Positions 38,001 through 49,439 of a stretch of 64,000 nt of DNA are shown here, one piece after another (the stretch's first letter is position 1; each line of letters begins with the position of its first letter). The position numbers were made by a program, and so were the translations under genes. This stretch comes from Euborellia annulipes (Eukaryota > Arthropoda > Insecta > Dermaptera > Anisolabididae). The stretch lies in the NCBI GenBank assembly GCA_023213315.1, contig JAKCPI010017015.1, forward strand, positions 1 to 64,000, written 5' to 3'. Under the pieces are notes generated by a model. The model did not search any database and was not told the DNA's origin. It saw only the letters and a list, made by a program, of their open reading frames with translations.

Positions 38001-41000
38001 CCAACGGGAAGTTGCCCAAATAGAGCATGACAGATAAACAGCGGGACAGACGGACGGACATTAGCGAATTATATAAATAGATTGTGTTTTGCGTCATTCA
38101 CAAAAAAAATTTGAATTATAAGCACTGATGTGGCATTACCAGAAGTGATTAAAAAAGCCCTATTAAAACAAAATAGGCTAGTATAAATTATTTTATTTTG
38201 ATTCAAATAATTTGAATTGTCCGAATGTTTTGATAATATGATGAAAAAAAGAAGTTAAGCTAATTGATATTGATTGAGATATTGCCTATTGAGGCGTTTC
38301 CTTCCTAATTATTATTTTTAGTCAAGCTTTGAGTACGAAAAGAAAGAAGAGGTGGGAGAGAGACCAAGTATTCGATGTTAGCTGGCGTCTCTTCAACTGT
38401 TCGCATCTCAGCCAATTCAGAATACTGAGCAAGCCATTATGTTAAGAATAGCGGCACTATTTCGCGCTCCATGAACACCTTGCAAAAACGATTCGTCGAT
38501 ATGTTTGATGATATTAAGATGAATTATTTATTCTTTATTCTTTCATTCAATTTAAAAAGACAAGCAAACTCTTGTAGTCGTTACTTGAGAATTTTAGAAC
38601 TTTTCGCTTCCGAGAAAAAAATTGCACTTAACATTTAAAAAAGAAAGAAAGGGATTCTACAAATTTTACTTTCTCTTTCCTATATATATAGAGAGAAAGT
38701 ATTGGATTCATGTCAAAAATTCAATGTCGAGATTTTGATGGATATACACGTTTTGAGGTCCCCCGAATCCAAAAAATGAGCCCCGCAAATTGGTCTTTCT
38801 GTCTGTGAACAAAGTATCTCAAAAACGAAGAGAGCTAGGAGGATGGAATTTTATATTTCAGTTAGGTACCCCCATGAGACATAACACAAAGCTTTTAAAC
38901 AAAATCGGCCAAAAAGTTACTAGTACTTTACTGATGTATTTTTTTCAGTTTTTTTTTCTATTTTCTCAAAATTCATTCCAGCTATTTTAATTAAAATTCA
39001 TAAATCAATTATTTTTTTGATACTCCTTAAAATGTATATTCTCATTTTGCCATTGAAATCTTTTTTTTTTTCAAACACCCCCACTGGCATTGATCAAAGA
39101 TATCAATCACAGCTATTTCTGCACTCGAGAAAAATAAAAGTTTTTTTTTCTTCTTATCTATAGGAATCTATATAGGAAGAAAGTAGGCCTATTGGATTCA
39201 TGTCAAAAATTCAATTTTTGATTTTAATGGATATACACGTTTTGAGGTCCCCTGAATTCAAAAAAGTGGTTTCGCAACATGGTCTGTCTGTGTGTCTGTC
39301 TGTGAACACAACTTTTATTTACCGAAGGTAAGAGAAAGTTGTGTGCTGTCCGATCAGTCACGCCAGATTTTTTACTATTAATTACTAATTTAAAATGAAC
39401 CTTGATTAATGTATATTAATATAAAATATCTTTTATTTGCCACATTGAAACACGTGAAATCGTGAAGTCAAAATCACATACAACAGGTATGAATGTATGA
39501 ATTGCGCATATATCGCCTGCTGAGAATGCTGAGTGGTGAAAGTCCGAAATTCAACATTTGGAGAAAAGGAGTTTGAAAGTTTTATAAGGCCCTCGGGCTT
39601 GGTGTAGTGGTAGGCGTGCTAGCCTTGTATACCCAGTCACTGACTTCACTGATTTGTCTATATCAAATATTAAATATTTATTATATATAAATATTTAAGG
39701 CGTTTATTTCCACCGAAACATTTCAGCCAGCACCTATTATTAAATATTAATTGTGTTGATTTTTGTTTTAGAATGATACAAATTTTAAAAAGAGATAAGG
39801 AGGTAAAATTTAGATCTTCTGAAATAGTACCTTTTATTGTTCCGCTTACAATGTGGACTTATGCTCCTGGAGTTGGAATCCTTAACGTCTTACTCATGTG
39901 GATTTATATCGTACTCTCAGGCAGTTTTGTTTTTGTGGCAATCGGCTTCAATGGAGGTCATCATCATCCTGAAGTATTTCACGATGGAGACACACCAAGG
40001 TAACTATACTGAAAAATAGATAGATTTTTTTCTTACTTTCTATTGAAAAAAATGTATAACCGAATGTACCATATATTACAATAGAATTGATTCTTAACGT
40101 CAATAAGTCGGTGACTTTTGAATTTTCTGCCTCTTAACTGAAATGGCAACACTGCCCCTGTCATCAAGCAACTATCAGCTGACTCCTGTCGAAATTTGAA
40201 CCAGCTGGGTCTTTTAGCTTTTGTTTGACATCCATTAATAGCAGACTACCTCGTGATTCATCAGGACAATGCAAGGGTGCACACATGTGCAGTTTCCATG
40301 GCAAAAATCCATTAATTGGGATACGAATTGCTCCCTCATCCGCCGTATTCTTCAGATTTAGCCCCAAGTGACTATTTCTTGTTTCCAAACCGAAAAGCGG
40401 AGAGAGATTTGACTCCAACGATGAAATCATCTCAAAAACAAATACCTATTTTTGATGCCCTCGACAAATCTTATTTTTTGGAAGGGATAAAAAATTTGGT
40501 GAAACGTTGGACGAAGTGTTTAGAGCTCATGGGCGTAACTAGAGGGGTGCCGGCCGCCCCCCAGAAGGCTTGTGCCCCCTCCCCCCCCCCCCAGAAAGCT
40601 CCCTGCTCAAGAAAAATGGAGAAAATATGGGGCTTTCCAGGCTCCCCGGAGGATAGCTGGTCCCAACCCCCCCCCAGCGAGGATGGCTGGTCCCTTGGCC
40701 CCCTCCAGCCAAATTCTCTAGTTACGCCCATGATAGAACTCAAAGGAGGCTACGTTAAAAAATAAAATAATTTTTTATGCGAAACCTGTGTTTCATTCAA
40801 AAAACATGGATTAATTGACTGCCCTAATAACTAATTTCCAGGGCCATATTTACAAGAAGACTCCTCTAGGCACGCGCCTGGGGCGGAAAAATTTGAGAAA
40901 AAAACTGCTTATTTACAAACCTAAAATATAAGAAAAAAGTCCTTTTAGCTACTATAAATTTGTTTCCTATCCCACTGTATTTTAATATTTCTGTTGGGAT

Positions 41001-41315
41001 GTTTACAGGAAGGACTTGGACTGGGGCCTTGCTCAACTAGACACTATCCGAGACCGAAAGGAAATCTGCCAAAATCTTTTCATGGTCCTCACTTGGTTTG
41101 GCCATCATCTTCTGCATCATCTTTTCCCCACCTTGGACCACGATCTTCTTCCTCAATTTTACCCTGTTTTAAAAGAGACACTCGCAGAATTCAATCTTAG
41201 TTATGAGTATACATCTATTCTTGAAATGGCCAAAGGACAGTTTCTACAATTAGCCAAAAATACGATCAACCCCAATCCACCTGGAGAAAAACCCTATTTT
41301 CCTAAAGAAAATTAG
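28803..41315 (+). CDS. Cyt-b5-r: Cytochrome b5-related protein, desaturase-like membrane enzyme (whole coding region, six exons)
   Basis: Joining 28803-29063, 32406-32600, 33785-33981, 36843-37034, 39772-39999 and 41009-41315 gives one open frame of 459 codons plus TAG, with GT-AG at every junction. The N-terminal part is a cytochrome b5 domain: HPGG at about residues 76-79 and the second haem-ligand region (ESHH) at about 96-99. The C-terminal part is a membrane fatty-acid-desaturase domain. Its histidine boxes are HNYFH (about 196-200), HVLSHH (about 224-229), HHH (about 345-347) and HHLLHHLFP (about 390-398). Hydrophobic stretches lie around residues 160-195 and 300-342. Family knowledge: such proteins bind di-iron through the His clusters and act at the ER membrane; the insect member (TU-36B) is muscle-expressed and its substrate is not settled. 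The first ATG lies directly after a splice acceptor, so an upstream non-coding exon is expected. The length is close to the fly protein (about 436 aa). I see no damage. Confidence 0.95.
30517..30780. mobile_element. hAT-like MITE, CAGTGGCGTA family
   Basis: CAGTGGCGTAGCGAG and its complement at the ends, flanked by perfect TTTCAAAT duplications (30509-30516, 30781-30788). 264 bp, non-coding. Confidence 0.88.
32093..32128 (-). ncRNA. Hammerhead motif, minus strand
   Basis: Minus strand CTGAAGA GGGAG ... CTCC GAAATATTT; core intact, stem III self-complementary ATAT. It lies antisense in a Cyt-b5-r intron. Confidence 0.75.
32406..32600 (+). CDS. Cyt-b5-r: Cyt-b5-r coding exon 2 (b5 domain second half)
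   Basis: Acceptor AATTTTTCAG, 65 codons from GTDVTEAFESHHLYG to KTNSK, donor AAG|GTAAGA, phase 0 on both sides. It carries the second histidine region of the b5 fold and the basic linker to the desaturase domain. Confidence 0.95.
33071..33322. mobile_element. hAT-like MITE, CATGGGCGTA subfamily
   Basis: CATGGGCGTAGCCAG and CTGGCTACGCCCATG ends, perfect TGTTCTCA duplications (33063-33070, 33323-33330). Interior G-rich then C-rich. Confidence 0.88.
33514..33660. mobile_element. Hammerhead fold-back, single ribozyme in the loop
   Basis: Arms ATACACAAGGTTTTTTTG and complement at the right end; the hammerhead-like motif at 33579-33613 lies in the centre. In a Cyt-b5-r intron. Confidence 0.65.
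33579..33613 (+). ncRNA. Near-intact hammerhead motif in the loop of a fold-back
   Basis: CCGATGA (one core change, U4 to C), stem II GACAC/GTGTC, GAAA, stem III ATAC/GTAT, then A. The same family as 35673-35706 by the GAAATACGTAT end. Confidence 0.7.
33785..33981 (+). CDS. Cyt-b5-r: Cyt-b5-r coding exon 3 (first membrane segments, His box 1)
   Basis: Acceptor CACTTTCAG, 197 nt, donor AG|GTAAGT, ending two bases into an Arg codon. It encodes a long hydrophobic stretch followed by VVGHNYFHRKDN, the first desaturase histidine box (HxxxH). Confidence 0.95.
35541..35574 (-). ncRNA. Hammerhead ribozyme motif, left arm of a fold-back
   Basis: Minus strand: CTGATGA, stem II TGACA/TGTC, GAAA, then self-complementary stem III TACGTA and T. 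All core bases are intact. It is a mirror image of 35673-35706. Confidence 0.85.
35673..35706 (+). ncRNA. Hammerhead ribozyme motif, right arm of a fold-back
   Basis: CTGATGA TGACA AGAAAT TGTC GAAA, followed by TACGTATT; intact core. Two intact copies facing each other 100 bp apart make this the cleanest hammerhead pair in the window. It lies in an intron of Cyt-b5-r, sense orientation. Confidence 0.87.
36843..37034 (+). CDS. Cyt-b5-r: Cyt-b5-r coding exon 4 (His box 2)
   Basis: Acceptor TATTTTTTAG, 192 nt, donor AGAAG|GTAAGA. It encodes DWRISHVLSHHLYPN, the second histidine box (HxxxHH form), and the segment ending HVEFLR. Confidence 0.95.
37216..37318 (+). repeat. Truncated tRNA-derived SINE
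   Basis: Head and B-box, ending in the TTTAAGCCATTTT region. Two other short heads occur at 39589-39635 and 42158-42226. Confidence 0.8.
38666..39373 (+). repeat. Two truncated R1 repeats in a Cyt-b5-r intron
   Basis: About 38666-39065 keeps the head and middle; about 39139-39373 has a head, a deleted middle and the terminal hairpin. Confidence 0.7.
39772..39999 (+). CDS. Cyt-b5-r: Cyt-b5-r coding exon 5 (membrane segments, GGHHHPEVFHD)
   Basis: Acceptor TTTGTTTTAG, 228 nt, donor CCAAG|GTAACT. It encodes two hydrophobic segments and the metal-ligand motif GGHHHPEVFHDGD. Reading frame and both splice phases agree with the neighbouring exons. Confidence 0.95.
40150..40800 (+). pseudogene. Decayed mariner transposase fragment in a Cyt-b5-r intron
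   Basis: The frame from 40259 reads HQDNARVHT, then after an in-frame TAA at 40313-40315 continues LGYELLPHPPYSSDLAPSDY. These are the second and third catalytic Asp regions of a mariner (DD34D) transposase. The 5' part is missing, and the 3' part is split by a small inverted-repeat element at 40528-40732, after which mariner-like sequence resumes. It is a dead copy with no host role visible. Confidence 0.9.
40528..40732. mobile_element. Small inverted-repeat element nested in the mariner relic (hAT-like family)
   Basis: It begins CATGGGCGTAACTAG and ends with the reverse complement, 205 bp. Flanks TTAGAGCT and ATAGAACT match at 6 of 8 positions, fitting an 8-bp target duplication. Same family as 33071-33322. 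The interior is C/G-rich. Confidence 0.75.
41009..41315 (+). CDS. Cyt-b5-r: Cyt-b5-r coding exon 6 (last His box and stop)
   Basis: Acceptor GATGTTTACAG, 307 nt, stop TAG at 41313-41315. It encodes WFGHHLLHHLFPTLDHD, which resembles the terminal histidine box of desaturases, then a soluble tail ending PYFPKEN. Confidence 0.95.
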
Positions 41316-41352
41316 TAGATAAAGAAAAAAAATCTATTAAATATTATTTTTA

Positions 41353-41358
41353 AATAAA
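41353..41358 (+). terminator. Candidate polyadenylation signal for Cyt-b5-r
   Basis: AATAAA lies 38 bp after the Cyt-b5-r stop codon. A short 3' UTR is implied if it is used; the surrounding DNA is AT-rich, so chance occurrence is possible. Confidence 0.5.
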
Positions 41359-43249
41359 TAATAGAATGTAATAGTAATTAATGTATAAATATATTACTTA
41401 GTACATACAAAGTTATTTTTTATAATACTCCTGGAAGGAGTTTAAGGTTTAGGCTATTTCTAGGTGGGGGGGTGCAAACTCCTAGAAATGTAAAACAATA
41501 AACTTGGAGGGTTTATACTATAAAATAAATAGAAAAAGAAATAATTATATAGCCTAACTAGCTAATAATTAAAATGTGCTGGAAAAGAGAAAATTATTTT
41601 TTTTTAATCTTATTTTTCATTGCAATTCTTTCCCTGGCTCCTTTTTTTCTCTCTTATAGTTAACCCTGCTTATTTATTGTCTGGCTAACTTTCCATTTGC
41701 TTTGTATTGGAAAAAGTGATGGTATAAGCTCCACGCACGGTGCTGGACATTTTGTTTCAGGGGGCGGGGGTGAAACAATATTTTATTTTTCTAAAAATCA
41801 GAAAATTTTTTATCTCTACCTATATACCGCCCCCAATAAGGTTGGCAATTTCTTAAAAATTAAGATTATAATTTTGTGCGCTACGGGTCGCACGAGACCG
41901 AAAAGGGATGTATAAAGGATGTAAGATTCGTCCCGCCGGGATTGGCAGTGCTGAACGGGATCGTTTTTTTTTATATAGACCCTATAAAATTGGAAAAAAC
42001 TAAAAACGTCCATCAGTAAAGTAGCTACTAGTACACGATTTTTCCAAAGAAAAACCTGTAATTTCATTTTGGTACAGTAAATAGTAGCCTATAAATCTAA
42101 AATTTGAAAAAAAAAAAAATATATTGTTTGAGATGTTTTCGAGAAATGGTGCGTTTTGCCCTCGGGCTTGGTGTAGTTGGTAGCACGCCTACCTTGTATA
42201 CCAAGTGTCGAGGGCTCGGATCAGGCGTCATTTGGGGGGGGGGGCAGGGAGAGGCAATTGCCCTCCCCCCCTTCCTAGGGCTCTGAAAACCCCCAAGAAA
42301 AAGTTGAAATGACGTCACCGGTTCTTAGTCAATTTTTATTTCTTTAAGAACCCAAAATTTCTTCGTAAGTTAAGGACTTCTGAGATAGGAACCGACCTGT
42401 ATGAGCCTCTCAAACGCCACCACGGATTATATTCTTTAGTGTTCCTTACAAATTTTATATCTATGTCAATTAGATCATGATTTTGCCACTTTGCTTGGAA
42501 AGGAAAAAAAACAAATGTACTCCCCGCTACCCTTGACTAAGTAAGTCACTGTGTGTTAATTTATCCTTTCGCATAAACTATAATCAAGGGGATTTAATAC
42601 AAATGTGATATTGTTAATTCAGATTTGGATGTTTTTTAAATAGATTATCTCATCTCATCTTTGAAATATTTTTTTAATCAAAGTGAGAAAATTTCTCATT
42701 TTGATATTTATAAAACTAGTTAGCTTTAGTCATAGAATAATATTTATGCTGCGGATGAATCAGAATCCAGTGCGTTTGTAGATGTGCGCTCTGCGTCACA
42801 CAAAACTTGGAGAGATCATTCATAACTCATCAAATCAACGAAAAGCCATCTTGTAGTTGAAAATACCTTGAAAATTAAATGGTGCATTTTATTTATCTGT
42901 GAAAAATATATTTATCTATTACATATTAATAACTAAAGTTTATACAAAAACAGAATTGTTCAATCGATACGACCGGTTTTCAAAACAAAAGTGACACCTT
43001 TTATTCATAGACAAAACATTGCTTAAAAAAATTTTCAAATTTCATAACTTTCCCACAAAAACCGGTTTTTGAAAATCGTCAAAGTATATTAAAATTAATA
43101 TCTAAATATCTCATTAAAGATAATCAAAATATATAATGAAGAGATACAAAATTTTTTGTTTGAATTGAAACAAAAATTTTATTCTATATAATAAATAAGA
43201 GTAGGAAAGAATTTACAGTAGTAAATTCAAAGGGGCGCTCTCACTGTAG

Positions 43250-43496
43250 CTTTTTTTTAACACTCACTCTCACGCACGACGCATTCACAGTCTTTTCGGC
43301 AACTCAGGCCATATAAGACTTTGACGAAATCCGTTATTGATTAATATAGGCCTACATATTGGAGGTCCGGGCATTCTTATTTAAGCCATTTGGTATCCAA
43401 ATGGCTTAAATAAAATCATCGGACTGCCTGGGTCCGAACCCGCGACTTTTGGTTTACGAGGTTAGCACGCTAACCCCTACACCAAGCCCGTGGGCC
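43250..43496 (-). repeat. tRNA-derived SINE, minus strand, intergenic
   Basis: Same family as 13855-14133, nearly full-length, including the palindromic CATTTGGTATCCAAATGG. Confidence 0.85.
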
Positions 43497-44012
43497 CTCT
43501 GTGGATTTTCTTGATATTAAACATTTTAATTATTATCATTACTAGATTACAATCCACTGCCTGCTTGAGGATTTGTTTACATTCATAGAATACATAAATG
43601 CAAAGAATACATAAATATTTCTCTATACATTTCCTATGGGAGAAATCGTAACTTTAAGAATTAATAACTCAAAAACCGGAAGTGCTAGGGACAAAAACAT
43701 ATTTTTACCTGAACCAGTTTTTTATGCTGAATACGTGGCCGTAATTTTTATGCGTACATTTTCAAAAGACGAGATCAATCTTAATTTGTTTTCTATACCA
43801 GAAATAATAAATACGGTATTTAAAATTTGAAAGAAATCGTTAAAGAAAATTTCGAGAAAAGTGGAAAAAACTAAAAAAAGTCAGTGCCGTAACAAGGGTA
43901 TGAAGCGCCTGTGGCAAGTGTCTAACTTGCGCCCCCCCCCCCATAATCCAGTTATTTCTAACCTTTTTTTGGCCAAGTTCCTCATTAATGATATATCAAT
44001 CATCTGTGATAA

Positions 44013-44425
44013 TACTAGGAACCGACCGAATATTCGGTTTCGGTTACGGTTTCGGCCAGTTTCGGCCAAAAATCCTGGTTTTGGCCGTAGTTTCGGTTTC
44101 GGCCAAAAAGTAGCCGAAACCTGAGTCTGAAAAGATGGAATGAGACTCGCATGCAAAAAAATGAAAGGTCAAATGATTTGCACTTGAGGGAGAAAAAATT
44201 TAGTCTCCCTAAAAAAAAAGGTAAAATGATTTTCACGGGAAGGGAAAAAAATTTTCAGCACGGCGGAAAAAATTTCCAAAAAAAAAGGTAAAATGATATG
44301 AAATTTTTATAGGAAATACAAGTTTCGGTTTCGGTTACGGTTTCAGCCGAAACTAAGATTGAGGCTGAATATTCGGTTTCGGTTTATGTTTCGGCTGAAA
44401 ATCTTGTTTCGGTCGGTCCCTAGAT
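44013..44425. mobile_element. TTTCGG-rich inverted-repeat element, copy B
   Basis: CTAGGAACCGACCGAA at the left and TTTCGGTCGGTCCCTAG at the right. Same family as the insert at 19540-19893. A GATAATA flank occurs on both sides. Confidence 0.7.
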
Positions 44426-44671
44426 AATATAATACCCTGCTCATTTGCTCCTCCAGATTCCTTCTCCAACTCCAGCCAGCGTAATTGGTTAAAATTGTGG
44501 CCTTCATGCCAACATAAATAAAAAAAAGTTATTTAAAAATTTGTCAAAATTCCCTAAACCTAGGGGTTACCAAAATTTATATTCCACAAATCCTTTCTCT
44601 CGTTTAAATGACAGATAAATGAAATTATAAATTAGCATTAAAAATAAAAGTAAATTGATAATATGATTTTA

Positions 44672-46007
44672 AAAAAAAAAGTGCAGGAGGTGGATTTGAA
44701 CTCGCGAAGTTTGGTTGCGTGAGATGGAAAAAAATATAGATTTCTTGACGACGAATTAACCGCTTGAGCCACACTTTATTTTATTGCTCTTGGGAAATAT
44801 AAGCCATATAAGAAACATGGAATAAAAGAAGTATTTAAAAAAATTTTAATATTCGACATATGATATATCATTTTTCTTTACTTTTTACGCGGATTAATAA
44901 TTTATAATTAAAAATTCAAAAGAATGCATAGTTTTCAAATAATTCAATGCACAAACGTCAGATTGTTTATGCCTTGATGTAATTAAACCAAAAACTCTAT
45001 TTAATATATGATACATGTCATTAATTCTTGAATTCCCCCTGATTCCAGAGAACTAAAGCCCTTTTAATTATATGATCTAATTTGGGAGTTATTAGCGATC
45101 AAAGTTAAGACTATTTTCGCCCTTAATGACATCAACACTCAATTTTCTATATTATCTAAAAAACTTATTTAGCATTGTCTGATTAAAACCAAATTTTTAC
45201 CAGAGATTTATAATTAAAAAATGAGTTTTTTTCTAAAGTTTCATTGAGATTGGTAAAGAAATAAATAAAATATTGAATATTTTGTAAATTGAGTTTTAGA
45301 ATTCGGGATCTCAGTTGGAAAGCCTAGAGCCGGTTCTATAGAACCGGCTCTAGGCTTGCCCACTCGGGATCCCGAATTCTAAAACTCAATTTACAAAATA
45401 GTCAATATTTTATTTATTTCTTTACCAATCTCAATGAAACTTTAGAAAAAAACTCATTTTTTAATTATAAATCTCTGGTAAAAATTTGGTTTTAATCAGA
45501 CAATGCTAAATAAGTTTTTTAGATAATATAGAAAATTGAGTGTTGATGTCATTAAGGGCGAAAATAGTCTTAACTTTGATCGCTAATAACTCCCAAATTA
45601 GATCATATAATTAAAAGGGCTTTAGTTCTCTGGAATCAGGGGGAATTCAAGAATTAATGACATGTATCATATATTAAATAGAGTTTTTGGTTTAATTACA
45701 TCAAGGCATAAACAATCTGACGTTTGTCCATTGAATTATTTGAAAACTAGGCATTCATTTGAAATTTGAATTATAAATTATTAATCCGCGTAAAAAGTAA
45801 TAGAAAAATGATATATCATATGTCGAATATTAAAATTTTTTTAATACTTCTTTTATTTCATGTTTCTTATATGGCTTATCTTTCCTTAAATTAATTAAAT
45901 AAAGTGTGGCTCAAGTGGTTAATTCGTCGTCAAGCAAATCTATATTTTTTTCCATTCTCACGCAACCAAACTTCGCGAGTTCAAATCCACCTCCTGCACT
46001 TTTTTTT
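44672..46007. repeat. 1.33-kb near-perfect palindrome with tRNA-like ends
   Basis: Two arms of about 665 bp meet at GAGCCGGTTCTATAGAACC near 45338. Each outer end has a tRNA-like stretch with GGCTCAAGTGGTTAA and GAGTTCAAATCCACC then poly-T. Arms differ by small indels and substitutions. No open frame of note lies inside. Confidence 0.85.
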
Positions 46008-46319
46008 TATTCTTAACTGCTTTTTATACCTTATGTGAGGGGGAGGGGTGGGGGGCTGGCGTATTAATTTTTAAAATTTTATATTTAAAATAAAATTTAA
46101 TTCCCAAAATAATAAAAACCTCGTGCAGTTCACAAATAGGTCGGTCCCCTTTGTTTTGCGCCCCTGGCGGGCGCCTCTTTTGCCACGCCCTCGTTACGGC
46201 CCTGAAAAAAGTACATCAGTAAAGTACTAATAGGCCTACTCGAACTTTCCCAAAGAAAATAAAGTTTGGCAACATGGCAAAAACCTCAGCCATTTTCCAA
46301 ATTCGTTGCATTAAGTTGA

Positions 46320-46527
46320 CCTCCCCCCTCGGGGCAGGGGGGAGGGGGTTGGGGGCCCCCCCCCTCCCCCAACCCCGGGGGGGCGCCCCCCCGGGCCGCC
46401 TTTTTTTTTTTTTTTTTTTTGTTTCCAAACGGATTAAATAATAAATCCACCCCCCACACCATATATTTTTATATATAAAGGATTTTGAAAGAATTCTTTT
46501 GTGGGTGGGTTGGAGAAAAGGGTGGGT

Positions 46528-46558
<31 letters not shown>

Positions 46559-46575
46559 AAGGGGGGAGTGTTTTT
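46320..46575. repeat. Poly-G/poly-C and poly-T low-complexity tracts
   Basis: A G-run of about 40 bases near 46530 and mixed G/C blocks near 46330-46400 with a poly-T tract. The apparent proline-rich frame on the minus strand is an artefact of this. It could form G-quadruplexes or be a sequencing trouble spot. Confidence 0.85.
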
Positions 46576-47024
46576 TAAAAAAAAAAAAAAGTTGACATCT
46601 GGCGGACATTTAGAAATCATGTTAGAAATATATTAATATGTCAAATTAATTTGTTTTGATCGTTTTTAATAAGATCCTTATAGAATTAATACAAATAATT
46701 GGACAAATCAACATTATTGTAATTGAAATGAATATGGAAAAATAAGAAAAATTTAATATTATGAAAAATAAGAAAAAGAAGCCAAAATTTGACTGAGGAA
46801 GAAAAGATAAATATTTTTGATGCCACTGGCTTTGGTTTGTTTTAATCAAAAAAAAAAATTTATTTCAGCAATTACTTATGTCTTTAAATTAAAACAAATC
46901 TACACATAACAAAATAAAAAACAGATTTGAACACGAATAAAGCAAAACAGACAAAAGGAAAAGAAATATGTCAGAGGTTAGTTTTTTCAAAATATTACTT
47001 TTTACTAATTACCTATATAATGTT

Positions 47025-47640
47025 AATATACATATATTTAGAGAGAAAGTATTGGATTCATGTCAAAAATTCGATGTCGAGAATTTGATGGATATACACG
47101 TTTTGAGGTCCCCTGAATCTAAAAATGTGGTTTTCACGACATGGTCTGTCTGTGTGTCTGGGCTCAATTTTAAGCATGAAGGAATTGAGCTACCAGGCTG
47201 GAATTTTATATTTAATTAAGACACCCACCTAGGGCGTGAAAATAAGCTTTTAATCAAAATCGGTTAAAAAATACTAGTACTTTACTGATGTACTTTTTCA
47301 GTTTTTTTTTTCGATTTTCTCAAAATTTTGATTAAAATTCAAAAATCAATTATTTCTTAGATGCTCTTTAAAATGTATATTCTCATTTTGCCATTGAAAT
47401 ATAAGACCACTTTACTCTTGTATTTCATAGGAAGGATAGGAGGAATGGTTTCCATGGTAACAAAATATAAATATTTTCCCATACTAATAAATTTTACATC
47501 TCGAATTCTAATATATCGACGGAAACTAAATATATGTCGACACGAAAAATCTGGTGTGACAAGCACAGAACACAACTTTGGATTCTCGAGGCTAAGAGAA
47601 AGTTGTGTGCTGTGCGACGGTCACACCAGATTTTTCAATA
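47025..47640 (+). repeat. R1 repeat upstream of Mhc
   Basis: Almost complete: AGAGAAAGTATTGG head, GTTTTGAGGTCCCC, and terminal hairpin ending GTCACACCAGATTTTT. Confidence 0.75.
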
Positions 47641-48466
47641 AAGAATTGAATTCCATTTGGACCAGATGCTAGTAAGCACACTCCTTTTTTCAGTTTGAAT
47701 GCATTCTCCAAAAAAATTTAAATCAATTAAAAGCCATTTGGAGCTCAATAAAAATAAGCTAAATAAAAATCTATATATATAATAGTGGAGTGTCCGTCTG
47801 TCACGCTCTGTTTGACCTTCCTTTGGAATTTTGAACTTGAACCACCCCCAAGGATTTATAAAAATTACTTTGATTAAAATCATAGTAAAATTAGTGATGT
47901 AATTTCTGTTTCATTTATAATAAATTTCTATTCCAAAAAATATCTCTATCATGAAAAAAATTACCTTCAGATATGAAAATATCATTTCAAGAAATAAGCA
48001 ATCTTTAAAAAAATTATTAATAATTTCAAAACAACTTGCTTAAGCGGATATTTAAAATTCATCACATCGTTTAAACTATGAAAAAAAAAATCAGAATAAT
48101 TTATGTTATTCCCCTCCTTTCTGACGTACTCTTCGAAGAGCATTATTTATGTTAGATATTTTTAACTTTTGATAGAAAGAAGATTTTTTAAATTGAAAAA
48201 TTTAAATTTAGACACTTAGTTACTTTTCACGTGGTTTATATTAGTTGATTTTGATTGACGTAAGGTGACATCAAAGTGCAATATCAAAGCTTCTTTCAAA
48301 GCAAATGTCTTTTTAATTGGGCTAGAAATGATCTCTTTAGTCAACAGAGAAGTTTTTGATCTACTTTTCTGAATGTAACACTTATTTTATAATTTATCTC
48401 ATAATTTTAAATTACTGCATCTTGATTTAAGGGTTACCCGGTCAGGTGATGTAACGACCCTGACCA

Positions 48467-48930
48467 TTATCGAGATGTGTTCCTGAGGAGTGATTCTGTG
48501 CTTCTGAACAACATACTATCGGCTTTTATATTTATATAATAGAAGTGTTGGAGCAAAGAAAAGAGGGAGATTCGCTTTGGCGGGGAGATAGGAATAGCCG
48601 CGTTGTAAGCTGAGTCTCCTCCTCGTGGCCGACGACGATGTCGACGCCGACGTCTTCGCCGGCTGCGGCGACGGCGGCACAATGCCCGAGCCCTTATTTA
48701 GACAGGAATGTTTGTTCCTTCCTTGTTGTTCTCGTGGCTCTGTTCGGGAACAGCTCGAGCGCTGACCCACATTCATCTGAATACTAGAGAGAGTGTTCAT
48801 CCACCCTAGAAAGCTTTTCTTTTCTTCTCGATCCGGGACTCCCCGCAGATGACCCTGGCCGATGAGAACAGGGACGGAGGGCGAGGGAACTGACCTGCGG
48901 TGGGACGCCAACATGAATCATTTACTGGGA
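48467..48930. other. GC-rich island upstream of Mhc
   Basis: Base composition rises sharply here, with CpG-rich blocks such as GGCCGACGACGATGTCGACG. A 132-codon minus-strand frame crosses it (48516-48914) but is Arg/Ser-rich low-complexity sequence without a recognisable domain. It may be distal regulatory DNA of Mhc or an exon of something unseen; I cannot choose. Confidence 0.35.
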
Positions 48931-49439
48931 CTTTGAAATGCAAGAAACTCTCAAATAAGATCTTCTGTATTTTAAAACTAAAGCAATTATATATTTATCT
49001 TGTCTAATGGATTTTATGAAAGAATTAGGTTAGAACTCAATCCTTGGCACTCTTTGAATGACTTATTTTGAGAATGAGAATAAAAACTAAATTGCGAATG
49101 TCATAAGAAAAAGTTTATAGTCTCATTGAGGATTTATTGAAAACAATTGAATGAGATACAAAAAATTAGAAATAAATTAATAAGTTGTAAAAGACAGATT
49201 CAAAAATTATTATTATTTATCTAATCTAGGCCATTAACTAACATTTTTAAAACATTTGGCCGTTTGCCACGACATAATCAAAAAGAAGTTGAAATTTTTT
49301 GACACGGACTTTTGATGATATATCGCCTACCGGACACCCGGACTAATTGCCGGCACCTTGTCCGGATTTAATAAGAAATGATCCAATAAATTTCAGTTCC
49401 ACTCAGATAGACTCTTTGGCGTTCGATAAATAAATAAAG

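Larger units (their letters stand above)
37035..39771 (+). other. Cyt-b5-r intron after coding exon 4
   Basis: A 2.7 kb intron with truncated SINEs (37216-37318, 39589-39635), a dispersed repeat also found at about 43548-43720 (copy here about 37800-37950), R1 copies at 38666-39065 and 39139-39373, and a fragment with a GACAGACGG-rich end (37997-38080). No other gene found. Confidence 0.75.
41359..48930. other. Intergenic region between Cyt-b5-r and Mhc
   Basis: No gene recognised. Contents in order: SINE fragment (42158-42226), SINE on the minus strand (43250-43496), an element with tandem TTTCGG motifs (44013-44425), the large palindrome (44672-46007), G/C homopolymer tracts (46320-46400 and 46525-46560), an R1 copy (47025-47640) and a minus-strand fragment of the GACAGACGG-type repeat (47770-47835). 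At 48467-48930 there is a GC-richer stretch of unknown role, described separately. Confidence 0.75.

Noticed and set aside
46216..46620. 134-codon proline-rich frame on the minus strand
   Set aside because: It is a translation of the poly-G/poly-C and poly-T tracts; no domain and no codon-use signal.
48516..48914. 132-codon Arg/Ser-rich frame on the minus strand
   Set aside because: Low-complexity, GC-driven frame without domain or splice context; retained only as a GC-rich island.
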